A DNA stretch of 64,000 nucleotides from Shewanella sp. ANA-3 (GTDB lineage Bacteria > Pseudomonadota > Gammaproteobacteria > Enterobacterales > Shewanellaceae), in the NCBI RefSeq assembly GCF_000203935.1, contig NC_008577.1:1550001-1614000 (forward strand), read 5' to 3'. Below are positions 9,907 through 17,857 of this stretch, one piece after another; position 1 is the first letter of the stretch, and each line of letters starts with the position of its first letter. The notes beneath the pieces were generated by a model, which saw only the letters and a program-made list of their open reading frames with translations, had not been told where the DNA came from and did no database searches. A program made the position numbers and the translations under genes.

Positions 9907-10353
9907 ATGGCGAATGCCGATCCCTTATTGCTGGTGTTGAAATTAGCCCTCGATGCAGAGGAGCAGGCCGCGCTGCTGCTAAAGTCGGCGCAACTAGAGT
10001 GTCAAAAGCGCCAAAATCAGTTGGATGCACTCAATAATTATCGCTTGGACTATATGAAGCAGATGCAGTCTCAGCAGGGACAAGCCATCAGCGCCAGCCA
10101 TTATCACCAATTCCACCGTTTTATCCGCCAAATCGATGAGGCCATTGCGCAGCAAAATCGTGTGGTCGCCGATGGGGAGAAGCAAAAAAATTATCGTCAG
10201 CAGCATTGGCTCGAGAAGCAGAAGAAACGCAAGGCGGTAGAACTACTCTTAGATAATAAAGAGAAAAAACGCCAAGCTCTTGAGTTGAAGAAAGAGCAAA
10301 AGATGACCGATGAATTTGCCTCTCAGCAGTTTTTTCGCCGCAATAAACCCTAA
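9907..10353 (+). CDS. fliJ: FliJ, export apparatus stalk protein
   Basis: FliJ is a small coiled-coil protein that sits in the FliI ring and recycles export chaperones. The 148-residue product is almost entirely helical and rich in Gln, Lys and Glu, with long heptad-like stretches typical of FliJ. Identity rests on length, coiled-coil character and the position after fliI; the family is poorly conserved. It ends the fliEFGHIJ unit. Confidence 0.88.
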   Translation: MANADPLLLVLKLALDAEEQAALLLKSAQLECQKRQNQLDALNNYRLDYMKQMQSQQGQAISASHYHQFHRFIRQIDEAIAQQNRVVADGEKQKNYRQQHWLEKQKKRKAVELLLDNKEKKRQALELKKEQKMTDEFASQQFFRRNKP

Positions 10354-10409
10354 CCCAAGCTCGCGATTGCTTGTTTAAGTTGTTTCTTCAATCAGTAACC
10401 TCCATTTGT

Positions 10410-10425
10410 TGGCACTTTATTTGCT
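10410..10425 (+). promoter_or_regulatory. Sigma-54 promoter of the fliK operon
   Basis: TGGCAC-TTTAT-TTGCT is a perfect match to the sigma-54 consensus. It lies 88 bp upstream of fliK and starts the fliK-fliLMNOPQR-flhB unit, presumably under FlrC control. Confidence 0.9.
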
Positions 10426-10512
10426 TGCTTTATGCCAGATATGGCCAAAGCCGCATAAATTGACGTTTGCCCGCATGTTTTTATTTCTTGGGGTGAAAGT
10501 TTAGGAGCTGAT

Positions 10513-12252
10513 ATGCAACAAATGAACAATATCCTATTAGCGCCAAGCGCGAAAAACAGCGCTAGCTCGAGTAAAGCATTGACTCAAGATACTAATAGTG
10601 AAGACTTTTCTGCAGCGTTGGCTTCAGTTACATCCGTATCATCCACCTCGACTAAAACCCCTGTATCTCAGGATGTGGCTGTCAAATCTGCTAAAGCGGA
10701 AGCCAGCACTGACGATACCAATACCGGTGATGAAGCCGATATCAGCTTGATTTTCGCCCAGATTGGTATGGCAAATGAGATGAAGCAAGCGGCAGCTCCG
10801 GGCGAGTCTTTGCCGCTTGAGGCCGATATCACGGCAATGAAAGATGCCGACTCAACCTCGTTATTGGTCGATGATCAATCTCAGGCCGACAGTTCTATCG
10901 TTGACGGCACTTTTTCCAATGAAATGGCTAAGTTTGTCGAGGCCTCCAACACAAGCATTGGCAATGCAAAAGTGGATGTGAGTTCAGAAACACCAGACTC
11001 TGAGTCAGTTGCCTCAAAGTCAGTTGGACAAAATACTGCGCAAGTCACCGCTCAGTTATTACAGCAGCAAGTCTCACAACAGAACGCGGCAGATGTTGCT
11101 GATACTGAGAGTGTAGAACCACAGATCCTTGCTGTTGATGTTGATGCTTTGGTTGCGGCCGCGACTGTGGCGGAAACAGATACTCCGGGTACCTCAGTTG
11201 ATGATTCGCTTTTGATTGATGATGCAGCGATACTTACAGGTCTGCGCAGCGAAAAGTTCGTTAAACCGCCCGAAAATCATATTTTACCCATTGAGGGTGA
11301 GCCTTTGTTAGGGGCAAAAGAGCTTGGTGCAACAGAGATTGGCGCTAAGGCGATAAATGTGTCGACGCAGCCAGCAGATAAAGTTCTTGCACCCCAAAGT
11401 ATGGTATCCCAAGCCGTTGATAATCAAATATCAATCAAAGCGGCCAGCGCTTCAAGTGATGCAGGTACGTTGCAAGTGAATACCGCAGCAGCCACGAATA
11501 CTAACGATCTTAATACCTTAGGCACTAATGCTGCGACTAATGTATCAGGGACCACAGCCATAGAACCGAGCTTTACTGACGACAACCCATCCCGCGCCGA
11601 GATTTCAGCAGGCTTTTTGCTAAAAGACGCTAAGTTGGCGGTTACTCTCGATGCGCAGCAAGATAGCCGGGTTGCTGCTTTAAGTTCTGGCAGTGAAGAG
11701 GCGGACAGCGAGTTTAAGCCAGTGGAGTTTAAAGCGGTACCTTCACTGCATTCTTTGGCAACGCCGGCAACCCAGCGTCAAGATATTCCTCAAGTGCAGC
11801 TTTCTTTGCGCCAAGGTGTAGAAACTCAAAACCAAATGCAGGAGATGATCCAGCGCTTTTCACCTGTGATGAAGCAGCAATTGGTGACTATGGTGAGCCA
11901 AGGGATCCAACAGGCGGAAATCCGATTAGATCCGCCAGAACTTGGGCATATGTTGGTTAAAGTGCAAGTCCATGGCGACCAGACACAAGTGCAGTTCCAT
12001 GTCACACAATCGCAAACCCGTGATGTGGTCGAACAAGCCATTCCCCGCCTGCGTGAATTATTACAGGAACAAGGCATGCAATTGGCCGACAGTCATGTTT
12101 CTCAAGGTGACCATGGTCAACGCCGGGAGGGGGGATTTGGTGAAGCGGGTGGTTCGAGTGGTGGAAATGTGGATGATTTCTCGGCAGAAGAGCTAGATTT
12201 AGGTTTAAATCAAGCAACTAGTTTAAATTCAGGTATAGATTATTACGCTTAA
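10513..12252 (+). CDS. fliK: FliK, flagellar hook-length control protein
   Basis: FliK is a secreted molecular ruler that measures hook length and makes FlhB switch substrate class. The N-terminal two thirds are low-complexity (Ser, Ala, Asp, Thr, Gln). The conserved C-terminal domain begins near residue 435 and contains the signature IRLDPPELGHMLVKVQV, followed by the variable-charge LRELLQEQGMQLADSHVSQG segment. A TAGGAG ribosome site precedes ATG. A second, divergent FliK-like gene lies at 31349-33400. Confidence 0.94.
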   Translation: MQQMNNILLAPSAKNSASSSKALTQDTNSEDFSAALASVTSVSSTSTKTPVSQDVAVKSAKAEASTDDTNTGDEADISLIFAQIGMANEMKQAAAPGESLPLEADITAMKDADSTSLLVDDQSQADSSIVDGTFSNEMAKFVEASNTSIGNAKVDVSSETPDSESVASKSVGQNTAQVTAQLLQQQVSQQNAADVADTESVEPQILAVDVDALVAAATVAETDTPGTSVDDSLLIDDAAILTGLRSEKFVKPPENHILPIEGEPLLGAKELGATEIGAKAINVSTQPADKVLAPQSMVSQAVDNQISIKAASASSDAGTLQVNTAAATNTNDLNTLGTNAATNVSGTTAIEPSFTDDNPSRAEISAGFLLKDAKLAVTLDAQQDSRVAALSSGSEEADSEFKPVEFKAVPSLHSLATPATQRQDIPQVQLSLRQGVETQNQMQEMIQRFSPVMKQQLVTMVSQGIQQAEIRLDPPELGHMLVKVQVHGDQTQVQFHVTQSQTRDVVEQAIPRLRELLQEQGMQLADSHVSQGDHGQRREGGFGEAGGSSGGNVDDFSAEELDLGLNQATSLNSGIDYYA

Positions 12253-12272
12253 GAAGGTAACCTATAGTAATA

Positions 12273-12292
12273 ATGCGGATTATAATCCGCAT
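12273..12292. promoter_or_regulatory. Perfect 20-bp palindrome between fliK and fliL
   Basis: The sequence from 12273 to 12292 (ATGCGGATTA/TAATCCGCAT) equals its own reverse complement. No T-run follows, so it is a poor intrinsic terminator. It could be an operator, a processing hairpin or a translational control element in the 82-bp fliK-fliL gap. Confidence 0.5.
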
Positions 12293-12334
12293 CCTAATCC
12301 ATTCCCGCATTTAGCCAATTAAAGAGTACATAAA

Positions 12335-12859
12335 ATGGCCAAGGAAGAATCACTAGAACTTGAAAGCACCGAAGCGCCTAAAAGTAAGAAGAAGTTTATT
12401 TTTATCGGTGCGGGAGTCTTAGCGGCACTATTAATAGGTGGTGCGCTGTGGTTTTTCCTCGGTAGCAGTGATGAAGCCCCTGCGGCATCGGCTGAAGGGA
12501 CTGCGCCTACTGAATCGACCACTCCAGCCGCCGATGCGGCAATGGCGGCCTATGTACCAATGCCACGACCCTTTTTATTTAATCTCCCTGGGCCAGATCG
12601 CGCTCGTCTTGTTGAAATTAAAGTGCAATTGATGGTTAGAGGCCAAGACGATGATGTGTTGACCCAAAAACACATTCCATTGATTGAAGATGCGCTGTTA
12701 ACCACCTTTAGTGGTGCCGATGTACAAAAATTGAGCACTCAGGCGGGTAAAGATGAATTGCGGCAATTAGCGCTGCTGAGCGTGCAAAATACCTTGCAAT
12801 CCGTGACCGGACGTAAAGTGGTTGAGAAAGTACTCTTTACCGGTTTTGTAATGCAATAA
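12335..12859 (+). CDS. fliL: FliL, basal-body-associated protein
   Basis: FliL is a single-pass inner-membrane protein that surrounds the stator and supports motor function. The protein has a short cytoplasmic N-terminus, a transmembrane segment at about 27-47, an Ala/Thr/Glu-rich linker, and a periplasmic stomatin-like domain (RPFLFNLPGPDRARLVEIKVQ onward). The C-terminal region VEKVLFTGFVMQ is typical. Its length (174) is normal. Confidence 0.93.
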   Translation: MAKEESLELESTEAPKSKKKFIFIGAGVLAALLIGGALWFFLGSSDEAPAASAEGTAPTESTTPAADAAMAAYVPMPRPFLFNLPGPDRARLVEIKVQLMVRGQDDDVLTQKHIPLIEDALLTTFSGADVQKLSTQAGKDELRQLALLSVQNTLQSVTGRKVVEKVLFTGFVMQ

Positions 12860-12899
12860 CCTTTTATCTTCAGCACCTTAAAGAGGCGAAGACAATACT

Positions 12900-13931
12900 G
12901 TGAGTGATTTATTAAGCCAGGACGAAATTGATGCGCTCTTACACGGAGTCGATGACGTCGAAGAGGATAATGAGCTTGATGCCGCGGGGCTGGAAGCTCG
13001 CTCCTACGACTTTTCCTCCCAAGACCGCATCGTGCGTGGCCGTATGCCCACGCTCGAAATTGTGAATGAGCGTTTTGCCCGCCATCTGCGGATCAGCATG
13101 TTCAACATGATGCGTCGTGCAGCCGAAGTGTCGATTAACGGCGTGCAAATGCTGAAATTTGGTGAGTACGTACACACCTTATTCGTCCCGACCAGCTTGA
13201 ACATGGTGCGCTTTCATCCCTTAAAAGGTACGGCACTGATCACCATGGAAGCGCGTTTAGTGTTTATTCTGGTGGACAACTTTTTTGGCGGCGATGGCCG
13301 TTTCCATGCCAAGATTGAAGGGCGGGAGTTTACCCCGACCGAGCGTCGCATCGTGCAACTTTTGCTTAAGATTATCTTTGAAGACTATAAAGATGCGTGG
13401 GCGCCGGTGATGGATGTGGAGTTTGATTATTTAGACTCCGAAGTCAACCCCGCGATGGCCAACATCGTCAGTCCAACTGAAGTGGTGGTGATTAACTCCT
13501 TCCATATCGAGGTGGATGGCGGCGGCGGTGACTTCCATATCACTATGCCGTATTCGATGATTGAACCTATCCGTGAACTACTTGATGCCGGTGTGCAGAG
13601 TGATAAACAAGACACTGACATGCGTTGGTCACAGGCGCTGCATGACGAAATTATGGATGTGAAAGTCGGGTTTGATGCCAGTGTGGTTGAACATGAACTC
13701 ACACTCAAAGACGTCATGAACTTCAAGGCCGGGGATATTATTCCAATCGAGCTGCCTGAATACATTATGATGAAAATCGAAGACTTACCGACGTATCGCT
13801 GTAAAATGGGGCGTTCACGCGATAATCTAGCACTTAAAATTTACGAAAAAATCCCACGTCCTGAAACGGTCAAATCCGAACTGCAATTAGTGACACGTAA
13901 AGGCAAAGCCAGAGACATATCCGAATTATAA
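12900..13931 (+). CDS. fliM: FliM, flagellar motor switch protein
   Basis: FliM forms the C-ring wall and binds phosphorylated CheY. The N-terminal peptide LSQDEIDALLHG is the CheY-P docking motif. The CheC-like middle domain follows, with the FliG-contact loop GGDG(R) near residue 130, and the C-terminal SpoA domain is last. The start is GTG after an AAGAGGCGAAG ribosome site. It lies 12 bp before fliN. Confidence 0.96.
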   Translation: MSDLLSQDEIDALLHGVDDVEEDNELDAAGLEARSYDFSSQDRIVRGRMPTLEIVNERFARHLRISMFNMMRRAAEVSINGVQMLKFGEYVHTLFVPTSLNMVRFHPLKGTALITMEARLVFILVDNFFGGDGRFHAKIEGREFTPTERRIVQLLLKIIFEDYKDAWAPVMDVEFDYLDSEVNPAMANIVSPTEVVVINSFHIEVDGGGGDFHITMPYSMIEPIRELLDAGVQSDKQDTDMRWSQALHDEIMDVKVGFDASVVEHELTLKDVMNFKAGDIIPIELPEYIMMKIEDLPTYRCKMGRSRDNLALKIYEKIPRPETVKSELQLVTRKGKARDISEL

Positions 13932-13943
13932 AGGTGAAGTGAG

Positions 13944-14318
13944 ATGAGTACAGATGATGATTGGGCAGCAGCCATGGCCGAACAGGCATTGGAAGAGGCT
14001 AATGCCATTGACCTTGACGAGCTTGTAGACGAGTCACAGCCAATTAGTAAGGCCGAAGCCGCCAAACTAGACACTATTTTAGATATCCCTGTGACGATTT
14101 CGATGGAAGTTGGTCGCAGCTATATCAGCATTCGTAACCTGCTGCAGCTGAACCAAGGTTCTGTCGTGGAGTTGGACAGGGTGGCGGGTGAGCCGCTAGA
14201 TGTGATGGTCAATGGCACACTTATCGCCCATGGCGAAGTGGTTGTGGTTAACGATAAGTTTGGTATCCGCCTAACGGATGTGATCAGTCAAACTGAGCGG
14301 ATTAAAAAGCTTAAGTAA
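13944..14318 (+). CDS. fliN: FliN, flagellar motor switch protein
   Basis: FliN forms the lower C-ring with FliM and contributes to the export docking site for FliH. The 124-residue product has a short acidic N-terminus and a SpoA domain (about 45-120). The expected motifs are IPVTISMEVGR, LNQGSVVELDR and the GEVVVVNDKFGIR strand. It follows fliM with a GGTGAAG ribosome site. Confidence 0.95.
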   Translation: MSTDDDWAAAMAEQALEEANAIDLDELVDESQPISKAEAAKLDTILDIPVTISMEVGRSYISIRNLLQLNQGSVVELDRVAGEPLDVMVNGTLIAHGEVVVVNDKFGIRLTDVISQTERIKKLK

Positions 14319-14351
14319 TTCAACGATAAACACGAAGCCTGAAGGAGCGAG

Positions 14352-14759
14352 ATGAGCACATCGGTAATTCTCAGTCTAGTAGTAGCAACTCAGGCGAGTG
14401 TTGCTGGCGTTGCTAACGAAAGTACCGCGACAGCAACGAAAGTGGCTGAACCTTCGCAAATGGCCGCCGCAGCGAGCATGCTTGGCGGTCTTATTTTAGT
14501 GTTATTGCTTATCTTCGCTTTAGCGTATCTGCTGCGGCGATTTAATTTGGTGCCGACAAATCACAGTGTGCTGAAAACCCTCGCGGTAACATCGCTTGGA
14601 CAGAAGGAGCGTTTGGTACTCGTTCAGGTCGGCGAGCAGCAGTATTTGTTGGGTGTTAGCGGGCAACAGGTTAATTTAATTGATAAATTAGCTGAACCTA
14701 TCGAAATTGAGTCCACTTCCTTTGCGGACAAGCTACGGCAGGCGAAATTAAAACAATGA
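14352..14759 (+). CDS. fliO: FliO, export apparatus assembly protein
   Basis: FliO helps assemble the FliP ring of the export gate. The 135-residue protein has an N-terminal hydrophobic region, one strong transmembrane segment (about 45-63, [19 protein letters not shown]), and a cytoplasmic domain containing [18 protein letters not shown], which is typical of FliO. It overlaps fliP by 4 bp (ATGA). Confidence 0.92.
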   Translation: MSTSVILSLVVATQASVAGVANESTATATKVAEPSQMAAAASMLGGLILVLLLIFALAYLLRRFNLVPTNHSVLKTLAVTSLGQKERLVLVQVGEQQYLLGVSGQQVNLIDKLAEPIEIESTSFADKLRQAKLKQ

Positions 14760-15502
14760 TGAAGTACATACTCACCTTTATTGGGGTCAGTACCCTGTTG
14801 TTTGCCGCATCGGTGGGCGCGGCCGATGGTGTATTGCCAGCGGTAACCGTAAAAACCGCCGCCGATGGTTCGACCGAATATTCGGTGACCATGCAGATCC
14901 TGTTGCTAATGACCTCGCTGAGCTTTATCCCAGCAATGGTCATTATGTTGACCTCCTTTACCCGCATCATAGTGGTGCTATCGATTTTGCGCCAAGCCAT
15001 TGGTTTACAACAGACCCCTTCTAACCAAGTTTTGATTGGCATGAGCCTGTTTATGACCTTTTTCATTATGGCGCCGGTGTTCGACAAAATTTATGATCAA
15101 GGGGTAAAACCTTATATCGATGAGCAGCTCACGCTGCAACAGGCCTTCGATAAGGGCAAAGAGCCATTACGGGCATTTATGTTAGGGCAAGTGCGTACCA
15201 CAGATCTGAAAACCTTTATCGATATCTCTGGGTATCAAAACATTAATTCCCCAGAAGAAGCGCCAATGAGCGTGTTGGTGCCAGCTTTTATTACCAGCGA
15301 ACTGAAAACCGCCTTTCAAATTGGCTTTATGTTGTTTGTGCCTTTCTTGGTGCTCGATCTCGTGGTGGCCAGTATCTTGATGGCCATGGGTATGATGATG
15401 CTCTCGCCGATGATTGTGTCATTGCCCTTTAAAATTATGCTGTTTGTACTTGTTGATGGCTGGGGGCTTGTGATGGGCACCTTAGCCAATAGCTTCGGTT
15501 AG
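14756..15502 (+). CDS. fliP: FliP, flagellar export gate protein
   Basis: FliP forms the core ring of the type III export gate with FliQ and FliR. The product has a cleavable signal peptide (to about residue 22), which is usual for FliP, and transmembrane helices containing [15 protein letters not shown] and the C-terminal [24 protein letters not shown] signature. The first ATG overlaps the fliO stop; the adjacent ATG at 14759 is an alternative. Confidence 0.96.
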   Translation: MMKYILTFIGVSTLLFAASVGAADGVLPAVTVKTAADGSTEYSVTMQILLLMTSLSFIPAMVIMLTSFTRIIVVLSILRQAIGLQQTPSNQVLIGMSLFMTFFIMAPVFDKIYDQGVKPYIDEQLTLQQAFDKGKEPLRAFMLGQVRTTDLKTFIDISGYQNINSPEEAPMSVLVPAFITSELKTAFQIGFMLFVPFLVLDLVVASILMAMGMMMLSPMIVSLPFKIMLFVLVDGWGLVMGTLANSFG

Positions 15503-15519
15503 ACAGGCGGAGTACTGAG

Positions 15520-15789
15520 ATGACGCCAGAAGCGCTAATCGATATTTTTCGCGAAGCTCTAGCCGTTATTGTGATGATGGTTTCGGCTATTGTTCTGCCT
15601 GGGCTCGGCATTGGCTTAATTGTGGCGGTGTTTCAAGCCGCGACCTCAATTAACGAACAGACTTTAAGCTTTTTACCTCGATTGATAGTGACCTTACTGG
15701 CCTTGATGGTCATGGGACACTGGTTAGTCCAAACCCTGATGGATTTCTTTATCGAAATGGTTAACCGCATTCCCCAAGTGGTGGGTTAA
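15520..15789 (+). CDS. fliQ: FliQ, flagellar export gate protein
   Basis: FliQ is an 89-residue protein with two transmembrane helices that packs around FliP in the export gate. The family pattern is clear: N-terminal MTPEALIDIFREAL, the first helix with PGLGIGLIVAVFQAATSINEQ, and the second helix near 50-70. It sits between fliP and fliR with short gaps. Confidence 0.95.
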   Translation: MTPEALIDIFREALAVIVMMVSAIVLPGLGIGLIVAVFQAATSINEQTLSFLPRLIVTLLALMVMGHWLVQTLMDFFIEMVNRIPQVVG

Positions 15790-15793
15790 GTCC

Positions 15794-16591
15794 ATGGAGC
15801 TGCTGCTCGACACCTTAATGCAAACCATCGCCTCTTACATGTGGCCATTGTTTCGTGTGACCAGCATGTTGATGGTCATGGTGGTGTTTGGTGCTACAAC
15901 AACCCCGACTCGAGTCCGTTTACTGTTAGCCGTTACCATCACGCTTGCCATTGCGCCAGTTTTGCCCCCCGTAAAGGATGCCGAACTCTTTTCCTTAAGC
16001 GCTGTTTTTATTACCGCTCAGCAAATTATTATTGGTGTCGCCATGGGTTTTGTGACCCAAATGGTGATGCAAACCTTTGTGTTAACGGGCCAGATCATTG
16101 GTATGCAAACCAGTTTAGGTTTTGCTTCTATGGTTGACCCTGGCTCTGGTCAACAAACGCCAGTGATAGGTAACTTCTTTTTGTTACTCGCAACGTTGAT
16201 TTTTCTCGCCGTCGATGGACACCTGTTGATGATCCGCATGCTTGTCGCCAGTTTTGAGACCTTACCGATTTCGAATCAAGGATTAACCTTGACAAGTTAT
16301 CGCTCGCTGGCTGAATGGGGCTCCTATATGTTTGGCGCGGCACTGACTATGTCGCTCTCGGCGATTATTGCCTTACTACTTGTTAACTTATCCTTTGGGG
16401 TAATGACCCGCGCCGCGCCGCAGCTGAACATTTTCTCGATAGGTTTCCCCATCACTATGATTGGTGGACTGCTGATTTTATGGTTGACCTTGACTCCCGT
16501 AATGGCCCATTTCGAAGAAGTCTGGGCGTCGGCACAGCTTTTGCTTTGCGATATTTTAGGGCTTCAGTGTCAAGCCAATGGCATATTCTAA
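15794..16591 (+). CDS. fliR: FliR, flagellar export gate protein
   Basis: FliR is the single-copy subunit that closes the FliP-FliQ-FliR export pore and contacts FlhB. The 265-residue protein has about six transmembrane segments. The family regions FVTQMVMQTFVLTGQIIGMQ and NIFSIGFPITMIGG are present. It begins 4 bp after the fliQ stop and is followed by flhB. Confidence 0.95.
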   Translation: MELLLDTLMQTIASYMWPLFRVTSMLMVMVVFGATTTPTRVRLLLAVTITLAIAPVLPPVKDAELFSLSAVFITAQQIIIGVAMGFVTQMVMQTFVLTGQIIGMQTSLGFASMVDPGSGQQTPVIGNFFLLLATLIFLAVDGHLLMIRMLVASFETLPISNQGLTLTSYRSLAEWGSYMFGAALTMSLSAIIALLLVNLSFGVMTRAAPQLNIFSIGFPITMIGGLLILWLTLTPVMAHFEEVWASAQLLLCDILGLQCQANGIF

Positions 16592-16608
16592 CCGGATAGG
16601 AACGCGTA

Positions 16609-17739
16609 ATGGCTGAAGAAAGTAGCGGCGAACGCAGCGAGGAACCCACCGGGAGGCGCCTCGAACAGGCGCGAGAAAAAGGGCAGGTAGCCCGTTCAAA
16701 AGAGTTAGGTACTGCGACCGTGTTACTCTCGGCGGCGACTGGCTTATATATGCTCGGACCTGGAATAGCGAAAGCCCTATCCAACGTATTCGAGCGTGTA
16801 TTTACCATGGAGCGCGCAGCGATTTTCGATACGAACCAGATGTTTAATGTATGGGGAGTCGTGGGAAGCGAGATTGGCTGGCCGTTACTCAAGATTATGT
16901 TACTGATTGTGGTGGTGGCATTTATCGGTAACGTATCCCTTGGAGGGATGAATTTCTCCACCCAAGCCATGATGCCTAAAGCCAGTAAGATGAGCCCGAT
17001 TGCAGGCTTTAAGCGGATGTTTGGTGTGCAGGCCTTGGTTGAATTAACCAAAGGGATTGCTAAGTTCTCCGTGGTGGCTATCGCGGCTTATTTGCTACTC
17101 AGTCATTATTTCAACGATATTCTGCTCCTATCTGCCGATCATCTCCCCGGTAACGTCCATCATGCGCTGGATTTATTGGTGTGGATGTTTATTCTGCTTT
17201 GCTCCTCCGTCTTGGTCATAGTGGTCATCGATGTGCCGTTTCAGATCTGGAACCACAACAAACAGCTGAAAATGACTAAGCAGGAAGTCAAAGACGAGTA
17301 CAAAGATACCGAAGGTAAACCCGAGGTCAAAGGGCGAGTACGGCAAATGCAGCGTGAGTTAGCGCAGCGGCGCATGATGGCCGAAGTCCCCAATGCGGAT
17401 GTGATTGTGGTAAACCCTGAACATTATGCGGTGGCCATTAAGTACGATGTAAAGCGCTCTGCAGCGCCTTTTGTTATCGCTAAAGGAGTGGATGAAGTCG
17501 CGTTTAAAATCCGCGAAGTGGCAAGGGCACATAATATTGCGATTGTCTCGGCGCCACCGCTGGCGCGAGCCATTTATCACACCACTAAGCTTGAGCAGCA
17601 GATCCCTGAGGGCCTATTTACTGCGGTGGCGCAGGTACTGGCTTATGTGTTCCAGTTACGCCAGTACCAAAAAGGTCGTGGTCGTAAACCTATCCCTATC
17701 CCTGTTAATCAACCCATTCCTGACGATCTAAAACACTAG
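16609..17739 (+). CDS. flhB: FlhB, export switch protein with NPEH cleavage motif
   Basis: FlhB is the export-gate protein whose cytoplasmic domain cleaves itself and changes substrate class from hook to filament. It has four transmembrane helices (about 30-210) and the cytoplasmic domain. Residues 269-272 read N-P-E-H, where enteric FlhB has N-P-T-H; cleavage occurs between N and P. The C-terminus (PIPIPVNQPIPDD) matches the proline-rich tail described for beta- and gammaproteobacterial FlhB. It closes the fliK operon. Confidence 0.95.
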   Translation: MAEESSGERSEEPTGRRLEQAREKGQVARSKELGTATVLLSAATGLYMLGPGIAKALSNVFERVFTMERAAIFDTNQMFNVWGVVGSEIGWPLLKIMLLIVVVAFIGNVSLGGMNFSTQAMMPKASKMSPIAGFKRMFGVQALVELTKGIAKFSVVAIAAYLLLSHYFNDILLLSADHLPGNVHHALDLLVWMFILLCSSVLVIVVIDVPFQIWNHNKQLKMTKQEVKDEYKDTEGKPEVKGRVRQMQRELAQRRMMAEVPNADVIVVNPEHYAVAIKYDVKRSAAPFVIAKGVDEVAFKIREVARAHNIAIVSAPPLARAIYHTTKLEQQIPEGLFTAVAQVLAYVFQLRQYQKGRGRKPIPIPVNQPIPDDLKH

Positions 17740-17791
17740 TTAAGTGTTAGGTTACCGAAGAAATAGTTCACAAAGATAAACCCACAACAAG

Positions 17792-17814
17792 AAGCGCTAG
17801 CGGTTGGCGCGCTT
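17792..17814 (+). terminator. Hairpin with T-run after flhB, overlapping the flhA promoter
   Basis: AAGCGC (17792-17797) pairs with GCGCTT (17809-17814), followed by TTTGC. It may be an intrinsic terminator for the fliK-flhB unit. Its right arm and T-run are also the spacer and -12 region of the flhA sigma-54 promoter. Confidence 0.5.
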
Positions 17815-17820
17815 TTTGCT
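17805..17820 (+). promoter_or_regulatory. Sigma-54 promoter of the flhA operon
   Basis: TGGCGC-GCTTT-TTGCT matches the sigma-54 consensus at all invariant positions with exact spacing. It lies 38 bp before flhA. It would drive flhA-flhF-flhG-fliA-che. Confidence 0.8.
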
Positions 17821-17857
17821 TTCAGGTTGTTATACGTCAAAGTTTAGGTATCTGTGA

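Noticed and set aside
16455..17051. 198-codon minus-strand frame across fliR-flhB
   Set aside because: It crosses two conserved coding genes on the opposite strand, with no start context.
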